A stretch of DNA of 42,456 nt from contig NZ_JACBXA010000027.1 in assembly GCF_013870515.1 (NCBI RefSeq), forward strand, positions 1-42,456, read 5' to 3'. The notes under the pieces are model-generated. The model did no database searches, was not told the origin of the DNA, and saw nothing but the letters and a program-made list of their open reading frames with translations. The position numbers were made by a program, and so were the translations under genes. The DNA is from Streptomyces albidus (ex Kaewkla and Franco 2022) (GTDB lineage: Bacteria > Actinomycetota > Actinomycetes > Streptomycetales > Streptomycetaceae). Shown here one piece after another: positions 24,630-31,619 of the stretch; positions within the stretch are counted from its first letter, which is position 1; every line of letters starts with the position of its first letter.

Positions 24630-24967
24630 TCAGGCTGCTGTCTTGAGGGGGCGCCCGCCCCAGCGAATGCCTTTCTCGCTGCGGATGCGGGCGCGTTCCT
24701 TGCGTTCGGCGGCCAGGACGTCGCGGTGGCGGGCGTTGGCGTTGCGCCAGCGCAGGTAGGCGTGCAGGGCCCGGGCCTGCACGGTCTGGTTGGGGTGGTG
24801 GGAGTTGGCGATGGTGAACTGCCTCAGCGGTCCGAAGTGGGCTTCGATTGGGTTCGCCCACGAGGCGTAGGTCGGGGTGAAGCACAACTCGACCTTGTTT
24901 TTCATCGCCCAGCGGCGGATCTCGGCGCCCTTGTGGGCGGACAGGTTGTCCAGGATCGGCTCCCTGC
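24630..24967 (-). pseudogene. IS630-family transposase, 3' fragment
   Basis: About 112 residues of the C-terminal DDE domain remain: ILDNLSAHKG with the second catalytic aspartate, NKVELCFTPTYASWANPIE with the final glutamate, and AHFGPLRQFTI. The stop is at 24630. Upstream of about 24967 the homology ends abruptly and the frame continues into unrelated sequence, so the N-terminal HTH and first aspartate are missing. No intact terminal repeats were recognised. This is a dead insertion-sequence relic, and it marks a rearrangement next to the siderophore-interacting-protein stump. Confidence 0.85.
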
Positions 24968-25135
24968 TCGGAGACCTCCGGAACCCGTCCGGCGTGAGAC
25001 CGCGCGGCGGGGGGGGTCGACCACCGCCGACTGACACATCCGGACACGCTGCTGGGCTCAGGATCCATCGAAGCACGGCAGGTCTGGTGCTCCCCCATCG
25101 CCGCAGTCGTCACCGCCGCGCGTTGACGGCTGTGT

Positions 25136-25171
25136 CTTCGGAACTCGCGCCGTGCGCCGCCCCTTGACGTG
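25136..25171 (-). pseudogene. 5' stump of a lost siderophore-interacting-protein gene
   Basis: These 36 bp match 19403-19439, the leader and first six codons of the intact siderophore-interacting-protein gene, at about 33 positions with one gap. The minus strand would read (M)ARVPK, but the ATG has become ACG and AAGGAGG has decayed to AAGGGG. Identity ends exactly after codon 6. Together with the shared iron box this indicates that a second SIP gene once faced the DUF2470 gene and was deleted. Confidence 0.7.
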
Positions 25172-25188
25172 ACTCCACGACGTGAATG

Positions 25189-25207
25189 TTAGGTTAGCCT
25201 AACCTAA
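25189..25207. promoter_or_regulatory. perfect palindromic iron box
   Basis: TTAGGTTAGCCTAACCTAA is a 19-bp perfect DmdR/DtxR/IdeR palindrome. It lies 55 bp upstream of the DUF2470 gene and 17 bp from the SIP stump, so it probably once controlled both directions. Confidence 0.95.
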
Positions 25208-25262
25208 TCAAGCCACGTGAGTGTGGCCATGCCTCTGAGACCGCTGCCTTTGGAGAACTTGG

Positions 25263-25967
25263 ATGCGTCCCTTCCGTGCCCGCGTCACAGAGCCGACGCC
25301 CGCCGAACGCGTGCGGTCGATCTTGGCCGCGGCCCATTCGATGACGGTCGTGAGCGACGGGCTTCACTCCGAAGTGCACCGGCTCTCCGGAAGGGAGGCG
25401 GTGGGTGACTTCCACCTTCACGCACCTACCGAAGCCGCTCTCGCCACGGGCGGGACACGCATCCCGGTGAGGCTGGAGCTGACCGACATCGCACCCACAC
25501 CGGTACGGGACCGGCTGCGGGCCCGAGTCACACTGGCCGGAGTGCTCGCGGCCCCGTACGACCCGGACGCCGAGGAGAGCACCTGCATGGAGTTCGGCCA
25601 GGCGGTCCTCGAGGACGCCGGCGGGCGTTCGTACGTGACACTGGACGAACTGCAGGCCACGCCGCCCGACCCCCTGGCCGCCTGCGAAGCGAGCATGCTC
25701 ACGCATCTCGTGGACGCCCACGGTGAAGACGTTGCCCTGTTGCTGCGCCTCGTGCGACCGCTGCCGGACAAGGGTCTGGTGCGCGCTGTTCCGGTGGCGC
25801 TGGACGGGTACGGCGTCACGTTGCGCCTTGAGTATCCCGACGGCCACCGGGATGCCCGACTGCCGTTCACGACACTCGCGAAGAACGCCGACCAAGCCGG
25901 CTCCGGGATACGAGCCCTGCTGGACGCCGCCCGCCGCGCCTCCCACCTCAGCCACCTACTGACCTGA
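25263..25967 (+). CDS. iron-regulated DUF2470 domain protein
   Basis: 234 residues. MRPFRARVTEPTPAERVRSILAAAHSMTVVSDG opens the protein (quoted in part), and the C-terminal half, from about 140 (LAACEASMLTHLVDAHGEDVALLL), is the DUF2470 domain. This domain is also found at the C-terminus of HugZ-type haem-degrading proteins and chloroplast glutamyl-tRNA-reductase-binding proteins. TTGGAGA precedes ATG 25263. The upstream perfect iron box indicates induction under iron limitation. A role in haem or iron-chelate handling is likely but not shown. Confidence 0.9.
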   Translation: MRPFRARVTEPTPAERVRSILAAAHSMTVVSDGLHSEVHRLSGREAVGDFHLHAPTEAALATGGTRIPVRLELTDIAPTPVRDRLRARVTLAGVLAAPYDPDAEESTCMEFGQAVLEDAGGRSYVTLDELQATPPDPLAACEASMLTHLVDAHGEDVALLLRLVRPLPDKGLVRAVPVALDGYGVTLRLEYPDGHRDARLPFTTLAKNADQAGSGIRALLDAARRASHLSHLLT

Positions 25968-26328
25968 TCACCCGGGACAGCAGTGTCTCTTGCCGGCTCT
26001 GCGGGTGGTGCCGAGTGAGGCACAGGGGTTCCACCCCTGCCCCTTCCGCGGTGAGAGCACGCAACGCGGCCCGCGACAAGGGAAGTTGTTCGCGGCCACT
26101 CGCTCCTCACCGCGCAGTGGTAGAGGGTGGCTGGGTGGCCGGCGGTCCGCGTCATGCGAAGGGCGACGGCTCGGCGGGGTGCAGGATGTTCACCTCGGCC
26201 CGCGAACAGTACGAGCGCACAGGCGAACGACCCACGTCAGCCCTGTGCTCACGAACGCGGTGACCTCCCATCACACCCGGGACATCGCGGCGTTCATGCA
26301 CCGCCCCGGCAGAGGGCCAGGAGACTCG
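25968..26328. other. intergenic region with a short hairpin
   Basis: 361 bp between the ends of two convergent genes. CAGGGGT (26023-26029) pairs with ACCCCTG (26033-26039) around a 3-nt loop and may be a weak terminator for the DUF2470 gene. The rest shows only shadow frames and no recognised element. Confidence 0.4.
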
Positions 26329-27003
26329 TCACGCCAGGAGGGAGCGCCAGCGGTCGGCCGACTCCATCATGTCGAGGCTGATCCGCTCCAGGAACGTCCC
26401 TGCCCTGGTCAGCCGCTGCCCGACGGGGCTGTCGAGCCCGAGCGTCTCCGCCCCCGCGATCGCTGCCTGCGCCGAATCGAGCGTCTGCCGCGAGCTGATG
26501 ACGATCGAGTGGTACCAGGCGTCGTCATCGATCACGTAGATGTCGCGACGCCGCTGCGGATCGCGCTCGCGCCGGACATACCCGTGCTGGACCAGGTAGT
26601 TCACGGCCACGGAGACGGATGCGGGACTGACCCTCAGCCTGCGGGTCAGCTCGGCCGCAGTGCGCCTGCCGTCCTCGGACAACAACAGGTCGAGGTGCAC
26701 GCGCGCTGTCATCCTCGGTAGCCCCGTCCTGACCGCCAGCTCGATGATCTCGGCTTCCACCGTGCTGCCCGGCGCTTCGGCCGCGCGCGGGGGCACCGGT
26801 GTGCCACGCCGCGCCCGCTGGACCGTCTCCCGATGTGCTTGCTCGGGCCGGTAGCCACCGGGGCCGCCGTTGCGTGCGACCTCCCGGCTGATCGTCGAGG
26901 TCGGCCGATCGAGCCGCCTGGCGATCTCCGCATAGGAGAGCCCGTGGGCGAGTCCGGCCGCGATGCGCTGGCGCTCCTGCTGGGTCAACCGTCCTCCTGG
27001 CAT
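26329..27003 (-). CDS. two-HTH regulator: HTH_38-like plus GbsR/MarR-like
   Basis: 224 residues. The N-terminal 50 (RLTQQERQRIAAGLAHGLSY, then EIARRLDRPTSTISREVARN) form a helix-turn-helix of the type found at the start of IS30 transposases. After a linker, residues about 85-215 form a MarR/GbsR-like winged-helix domain (AAELTRRLRVSPASVSVAVN, YLVQHGYVRRERDPQRRRDI). Two possible starts exist: ATG 27003, used here, with GAAGG rather far upstream, or ATG 27033, which adds ten residues and has no ribosome-binding site. It is divergent from the P450-ferredoxin pair and probably controls it; the effector is unknown. Confidence 0.85.
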   Translation of the reverse strand: MPGGRLTQQERQRIAAGLAHGLSYAEIARRLDRPTSTISREVARNGGPGGYRPEQAHRETVQRARRGTPVPPRAAEAPGSTVEAEIIELAVRTGLPRMTARVHLDLLLSEDGRRTAAELTRRLRVSPASVSVAVNYLVQHGYVRRERDPQRRRDIYVIDDDAWYHSIVISSRQTLDSAQAAIAGAETLGLDSPVGQRLTRAGTFLERISLDMMESADRWRSLLA

Positions 27004-27030
27004 GCCGCCAGTATTGCCTTCAAGCTCATT

Positions 27031-27071
27031 CATTGCAACGGTGCATTGCATTCGACGGCAGCGCCATTGCA
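27031..27071. promoter_or_regulatory. CATTGCA repeats, candidate operator
   Basis: CATTGCA occurs at 27031-27037, 27044-27050 and 27065-27071. TGCAA (27034-27038) and TTGCA (27046-27050) also form an inverted pair across 7 bp. The cluster lies in the divergent region between the two-HTH regulator and the P450 and is markedly AT-rich for this genome, as expected of an operator or promoter. Confidence 0.5.
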
Positions 27072-27180
27072 CCTGTTTTACGTCGCTGACCTGCGTAAGC
27101 GATCCATTGTCGATTGACTCGATTCGGAATGCGCCGTAGCTTTCGGGAAGTGATAAACGCGTACTATCGCGAGATGAGAG

Positions 27181-28404
27181 ATGGTCATGGGTGAATCGGT
27201 CCACACCGTCACGACGATGCCGACGGCGCGTCAGTCCGGCTGCCCCTTCGACCCCCCGGCGGAGCTGATCGACGCCCGCCGGCACGGCCCCATCAGCCGC
27301 TACACCTTCCCCGGCGGAAAGCCAGGCTGGCTGATCACCGGATACGACCTCGTCAGGTCGGTCCTCGCCGATTCGCGGTTCAGCTCGCGCAAGGAGCTCA
27401 TGCGCCACCACCCGACCATCGACTACGGAGACTTCGAGGTCCCGCCGGCGCCGCCCGGCGAGTTCCTCCTCATGGACGAGCCGCAGCACAGCCGCTATCG
27501 AAAGCCGCTGATGGGCAAGTTCACCGTGCGGCGGATGCGCCTGCTCTCCGAGCGCATCGAGCAGATCACCGCCGACCACCTCGACGCCATGGAGAAGACC
27601 GGGCCGCCGACGGACCTGGTGACCGCGTACGCCAAGCCCATCCCCGCCGTCATCATCTGCGAGCTCCTCGGCGTTCCGTACCAGGACCGGGGGTCCTTCC
27701 AGGAGCAGGTCGACTCGTTCATGAACGGGGAGACAAGCGACGAGGACCTGATGGCGGCCTACACCGCTACGCAGAACTACCTCGCGGAGCTGGTGGCAGC
27801 CAAACGCGCGAACCCCACAGACGACGTGCTCAGCGATCTCACCGACAGCGATCTGACCGATGAGGAGCTCAAGGGGATCGCCTTGATCCTGCTGGCAGCC
27901 GGGCTCGACACCACCGCGAACATGCTGGCCCTGGGCACCTTCGCGCTCCTGCGCAATCCGGAGCAACTGGCCGCGCTGCGCGCCGATCCCGCGCTCATCG
28001 ACGGCGCCGTGGAGGAACTGCTGCGGTACCTCAGCGTTGCCAAGACGTTCATGAGGACGGCGCTGGAGGACGTCGAGTTGGGCGGCCGGACCATCAAGTC
28101 CGGTTCGCCGGTGATCCTTTCGTACAACACCGCCAACCGCGACCCCGAGCGCTTCGCCGACCCCCATGTCCTCGACCTCGGCAGGCAGCAAGGCGGGCAC
28201 CTCGCCTTCGGCCACGGCATCCACCAGTGCCTGGGTCAGCAACTGGCCCGCGTCGAGATGCGGGTCGCCTTCCGCGCGCTGATCGAGCGCTTCCCCACGC
28301 TGCGCCTGGCCGTACCGGCTGAAGAGGTCGGCCTGCGCTCGGAGACCGCGGACATCTACGGAGTGAAGAGCATGCCGGTCACCTGGGACAAGGAGGAGTC
28401 ATGA
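27181..28404 (+). CDS. cytochrome P450
   Basis: 407 residues, bacterial class I P450. I-helix LAAGLDTTANM with D243, K-helix EELLRYL, and the haem-binding loop FGHGIHQCLGQQLAR with C350 as thiolate ligand are all intact. Two near starts exist: ATG 27181, used here, and ATG 27187, which has a weak GAGAG six bases upstream. A TACTAT at 27162-27167 could be the -10. The gene overlaps the ferredoxin start by 4 bp (ATGA), so the two are co-translated. There is no biosynthetic cluster around it, so the substrate is unknown; xenobiotic or lipid hydroxylation is possible. Confidence 0.95.
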   Translation: MVMGESVHTVTTMPTARQSGCPFDPPAELIDARRHGPISRYTFPGGKPGWLITGYDLVRSVLADSRFSSRKELMRHHPTIDYGDFEVPPAPPGEFLLMDEPQHSRYRKPLMGKFTVRRMRLLSERIEQITADHLDAMEKTGPPTDLVTAYAKPIPAVIICELLGVPYQDRGSFQEQVDSFMNGETSDEDLMAAYTATQNYLAELVAAKRANPTDDVLSDLTDSDLTDEELKGIALILLAAGLDTTANMLALGTFALLRNPEQLAALRADPALIDGAVEELLRYLSVAKTFMRTALEDVELGGRTIKSGSPVILSYNTANRDPERFADPHVLDLGRQQGGHLAFGHGIHQCLGQQLARVEMRVAFRALIERFPTLRLAVPAEEVGLRSETADIYGVKSMPVTWDKEES

Positions 28405-28640
28405 GTCCGGCGCGCCTGAGCGTCGACCGTGAACGCTGCATCGGCGCCGGGATGTGCGCGCTGACCGCCCCCGAGGTATTCGACCAGGATCCCGACGACG
28501 GCCGCGTGCTCCTGCTCCAAGCCGAGCCGCCCGCCGCCCACCGCGCGGCCGCGCAGATGGCCGCCCGCGTCTGCCCCTCCGGGTCGATCACCTTCCACAA
28601 GCCGGAACCCAACGGGTCGTGGGGGGTGTCCGCGAAGTAG
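28401..28640 (+). CDS. 3Fe-4S ferredoxin partner of the P450
   Basis: 79 residues with C13-x5-C19 and C58-P (CIGAGMC...CPSGSI). The position of the usual second cysteine is alanine 16, so a 3Fe-4S cluster is expected, as in most actinobacterial P450 ferredoxins. It should pass electrons from a ferredoxin reductase, not encoded nearby, to the adjacent P450. The stop codon abuts the left arm of the large inverted repeat. Confidence 0.95.
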   Translation: MSPARLSVDRERCIGAGMCALTAPEVFDQDPDDGRVLLLQAEPPAAHRAAAQMAARVCPSGSITFHKPEPNGSWGVSAK

Positions 28641-28792
28641 CGTCGTCCGCCTGCAAGGCGGGGGGCGCGGGGTCTGGCGCGTGCGATCGCAAGGCGGAGG
28701 AGGAGAGCGCAGCGGGCTGCGCCGACGACCGACAACGCCGGGAGCGTGCGTGCCAGACCCCGCGCCCCAGCCGGGACTTCGCGGACACCCCC
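28622..28792. repeat. large nested inverted repeat (171 bp)
   Basis: Two nested pairs of perfect 17-bp arms: the outer at 28622-28638 and 28776-28792 (GGGGGTGTCCGCGAAGT and its complement), the inner at 28662-28678 and 28752-28768 (GGGGCGCGGGGTCTGGC and its complement). In the middle, GCGCAGC and GCTGCGC flank two bases. GCAAGGCGG occurs twice inside. The outer left arm includes the last codons of the ferredoxin gene. It may act as a strong transcription terminator or be a dispersed, MITE-like intergenic repeat. Confidence 0.85.
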
Positions 28793-28850
28793 TAGCACCG
28801 GTGGAGTTGCCGTGAGGCGAGAGGTCGCGTCTGCGGCCCTGTGCGTGGGC

Positions 28851-29450
28851 TCACTCCGGCTTGTTGCGCTTCAACCTGCGACGTTCCCACTTGTTGGGGT
28901 GACGGATGACCACACCCGCCGGGCCGCCCGCGCCGGTGAGGCGGATCAGCGGTGTGCCCGGCAGCCTGTCGGGAGTCGTCTTGTCCTTGAGACCGCCGAA
29001 GCCCGGATCCATCCCACCGGTCTCCGCAGCCCAACTGTCGGGGATGACGACCGTGACGCCTGCCAACTCCCCGTGCACTTCCACCTCGACCTCGGGCAGC
29101 CGGCAGGCGGTCCGGGTGAAATCGAGCGTGACTCCGCCCATCCCGCCGTGCGCCGTCACGTGCCCGGGCACCTGCCAGCGTCCGACACGCTTCGCGCCGT
29201 GGAGTCCTCCCTCGAGGACCAATGGCTCTCCCGGATCCGGAACGACTTCGGGCGGCAGATCAGCGGTGAGAAGCCCCAACTCGGCGCGAGTCTTGGCACT
29301 CAGCGCCTGCTCCAGCCTCAAATCCAGCTCGGTGAAGTCGAGTCGGCCTTCGGCAGCAGCCTCCTTGAGCTGCTCGACCACTGCTTCGCGATCCGCATGG
29401 GAAGCGCGCACCACGCTCCGGCTGACTGGTTCCGTGGGCTCAGCGGTCAT
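28851..29450 (-). CDS. DUF1707 domain protein
   Basis: 199 residues from ATG 29450. The N-terminal DUF1707 (SRSVVRASHADREAVVEQLK and EGRLDFTELDLRLEQALSAK) is followed by a C-terminal beta-rich segment resembling cell-wall-active antibiotic response (LiaF-like/DUF2154) domains: HVTAHGGMGGVTLDFTRTAC, VEVHGELAGVTVVIPD. The very end (KWERRRLKRNKPE) is basic. There is no membrane segment. No ribosome-binding site is seen; a TATCAT (29458-29463) lies 7 nt upstream, so the transcript may be leaderless. The frame extends upstream to 29669 but lacks family features there. Function unknown. Confidence 0.85.
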   Translation of the reverse strand: MTAEPTEPVSRSVVRASHADREAVVEQLKEAAAEGRLDFTELDLRLEQALSAKTRAELGLLTADLPPEVVPDPGEPLVLEGGLHGAKRVGRWQVPGHVTAHGGMGGVTLDFTRTACRLPEVEVEVHGELAGVTVVIPDSWAAETGGMDPGFGGLKDKTTPDRLPGTPLIRLTGAGGPAGVVIRHPNKWERRRLKRNKPE

Positions 29451-29777
29451 GGATTCGATGATACGGACAGCGGGACTTGAACCACCCGGCACTGCGGAAG
29501 GCGGCCGGCGCCCGTAGGAGAGGCCACCTGCGAACGTACGCAGCTCCACCTCGTCGTCCGGCAGCCCGAGGCGCTCGACCTCGACATCGCAGCGCACCGG
29601 CCCCTTGACCACGCGACCGTCCTGCTCGAGTCGCGGCGGGTCGGCAGAGCGGCGTAAGAGAAGCGTCAAAGTGGCGCCTTCTGCCGTATGGAACCCGTCA
29701 AGACCAGGCGCTCCCGTTCGGCGACGGGGCTTTCATCGAGGAGCCAAGCGTTTCCCGACCTATTCCAGGAGCTCACG
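29451..29777. other. divergent intergenic region upstream of kdp
   Basis: 327 bp between the DUF1707 gene and the kdp locus. It must hold the kdp promoter and KdpE site, but I see no confident -35/-10 pair. CCCGT (29713-29717) and ACGGG (29724-29728) form a small hairpin followed by CTTTC in the presumed kdp leader. A minus-strand frame continues here from the DUF1707 gene without recognisable features. Confidence 0.4.
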
Positions 29778-29861
29778 ATGGCCGACGTGGCCTTCGTCGT
29801 CACCATGATCGCGGTCTTCGCGCTGGTGGCCGTCATAGCCAGGGGGGTGGCAAAGCTGTGA
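29778..29861 (+). CDS. 27-residue membrane microprotein upstream of kdpF
   Basis: An ATG at 29778, preceded by CAGGAG at about 7 bp, opens MADVAFVVTMIAVFALVAVI followed by ARGVAKL, a single transmembrane helix with a basic end. Its stop overlaps the GTG of kdpF by 4 bp (GTGA), so the two are translationally coupled. It is not KdpF, which follows. It may be an additional small Kdp subunit or assembly factor. Confidence 0.7.
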   Translation: MADVAFVVTMIAVFALVAVIARGVAKL

Positions 29862-29947
29862 CCACCGAGAACATCGTCGGTCTCGTCGTGGCCGTCGCCC
29901 TGCTGGGCTACCTCGCTTTCGCCCTGCTGCACCCGGAGAGGTTCTGA
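29858..29947 (+). CDS. kdpF: potassium-transporting ATPase subunit KdpF
   Basis: 29 residues from GTG 29858: [20 protein letters not shown] then FALLHPERF. The single hydrophobic helix and the terminal PERF are the signature of KdpF, the small lipid-like subunit that stabilises KdpFABC in the membrane. The start overlaps the preceding micro-ORF stop. kdpA begins 7 bp downstream. Too short for routine gene callers. Confidence 0.9.
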   Translation: MTTENIVGLVVAVALLGYLAFALLHPERF

Positions 29948-29954
29948 GCCTGAA

Positions 29955-31619
29955 ATGAGCCCCTTCCTTGCCGGTGTGCTCCAGCTGCTCGCGCTGGTCG
30001 CGGCGCTGGCTCTGGCCTACCGTCCCCTCGGCGACCACATGGCAGGCGTCTACTCCTCCACGAAGCATCTTCGGGTCGAGAAGTGGATCTACAAGGCCGT
30101 CGGCGCCGACCCCGACATCGGAATGCGCTGGCCTGCCTATCTGCGCGGTGTCCTGGCGTTCTCCGCGGTGAGCGTCCTCTTCCTCTATCTCCTGCAGCGC
30201 CTTCAGGGCAGCCTGCCGGGATCGCTCGGATTCTCCTCCATCGACCCGGACCAGGCGTTCAACACGGCTGCCTCCTTCGTCGCCAACACCAACTGGCAGT
30301 CGTACTACGGCGAACAGGCCATGGGCCACGTCGTGCAGACCGGCGGTCTCGCCGTGCAGAACTTCGTCTCGGCAGCCGTGGGCATCGCCGTCGCCGTCGC
30401 TCTCATACGAGGCTTCGCCCGGACCCGCAACGGCGAACTGGGGAACTTCTGGGCGGACCTGGTCCGCGGGACCGTCCGCATCCTGCTCCCCGTATCGGTG
30501 ATCGCAGCCATCGTCCTGGTCGCCTGCGGCGCCGTCCAGAACTTCTCCGGCATCCACGAAGTCGGACAGTTCACGGGCGGCGCCCAGCAGTGGAACGGAG
30601 GGGCGGTCGCCTCCCAGGAGGCAATCAAGGAACTCGGAACCAACGGCGGCGGCTACTTCAACGCCAACTCCGCCCACCCCTTCGAGAACCCGAGCCCGTT
30701 CTCGAACCTGCTGGAGATCTTCCTGATCCTCGTCATCCCGTTGGCGCTGACCCGCACCTTCGGAAGGATGGTCGGCTCGCTGAAGCAGGGCTACGCGATC
30801 CTCGCCACGATGGCGACGATCTGGCTCGGCTTCACCACGCTGATGATGTGGACCGAATTCCACCACGGCGGCCCGGCGTTGGAGCTCGCCGGTGGTGCGA
30901 TGGAAGGCAAGGAGACACGTTTCGGAGTGGGCGGATCGTCGATCTTCGCGGTCGCCACCACGCTCACCTCGACCGGAGCGGTCAACTCCTTCCACTCCTC
31001 CTACACCGGCTTCGGCGGCGGCATCACGATGCTGGGCATGCAGCTCGGCGAGATCGCCCCCGGCGGGGTGGGGTCCGGGCTCTACGGCATGCTGATCATG
31101 GCGATCATCGCGGTCTTCATCGCGGGGCTGATGGTCGGCCGTACGCCCGAGTACCTGGGCAAGAAGATCGGCACCCGTGAGATCAAGCTGGCGGCCTGCT
31201 ACATCCTCATCACGCCGGCACTGGTGCTCTGCTTCACCGCCGCGTCGATGGCCCTGCCCACTCCGGCAGACTCGATGACCAACTCGGGTGCGCACGGGTT
31301 CTCGGAGATCCTCTACGCGTTCACCTCGGGCGCCAACAACAACGGCTCGGCCTTCGCGGGCCTGAACGCGGACACCCAGTGGTTCAACACCACCATCGGG
31401 CTCGCCATGCTGCTCGGCCGGTTCCTCCCGATGGTGTTCGTACTGGCGCTGGCCGGCTCATTCGCCGAGCAGAGGAAGGTCCCCGCAACCGCGGGCACCC
31501 TGCGCACCGAGAAGCCGCTCTTCACCGGCCTGCTGGTCGGAACGATCATGATCATCGCCGGTCTGACCTACTTCCCGGCACTGGCGCTGGGGCCGCTCGC
31601 AGAAGGGCTGGCGTCATGA
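29955..31619 (+). CDS. kdpA: potassium-transporting ATPase, channel-like subunit KdpA
   Basis: 554 residues, the usual length. Repeated membrane-pore-membrane units of the SKT superfamily are visible, with selectivity-filter segments such as [26 protein letters not shown] (TNGGG), TSTGAVNS and [11 protein letters not shown]. KdpA binds and translocates K+ for the KdpB pump. GAGAGG lies upstream of ATG 29955. The stop overlaps the first possible kdpB start (ATGA). Confidence 0.98.
   Translation: MSPFLAGVLQLLALVAALALAYRPLGDHMAGVYSSTKHLRVEKWIYKAVGADPDIGMRWPAYLRGVLAFSAVSVLFLYLLQRLQGSLPGSLGFSSIDPDQAFNTAASFVANTNWQSYYGEQAMGHVVQTGGLAVQNFVSAAVGIAVAVALIRGFARTRNGELGNFWADLVRGTVRILLPVSVIAAIVLVACGAVQNFSGIHEVGQFTGGAQQWNGGAVASQEAIKELGTNGGGYFNANSAHPFENPSPFSNLLEIFLILVIPLALTRTFGRMVGSLKQGYAILATMATIWLGFTTLMMWTEFHHGGPALELAGGAMEGKETRFGVGGSSIFAVATTLTSTGAVNSFHSSYTGFGGGITMLGMQLGEIAPGGVGSGLYGMLIMAIIAVFIAGLMVGRTPEYLGKKIGTREIKLAACYILITPALVLCFTAASMALPTPADSMTNSGAHGFSEILYAFTSGANNNGSAFAGLNADTQWFNTTIGLAMLLGRFLPMVFVLALAGSFAEQRKVPATAGTLRTEKPLFTGLLVGTIMIIAGLTYFPALALGPLAEGLAS

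Noticed and set aside
27033..28242. Reading the regulator as a 637-residue protein starting inside the P450 gene
   Set aside because: The extra part is antisense to an intact P450; the regulator domains begin only at about 27003.
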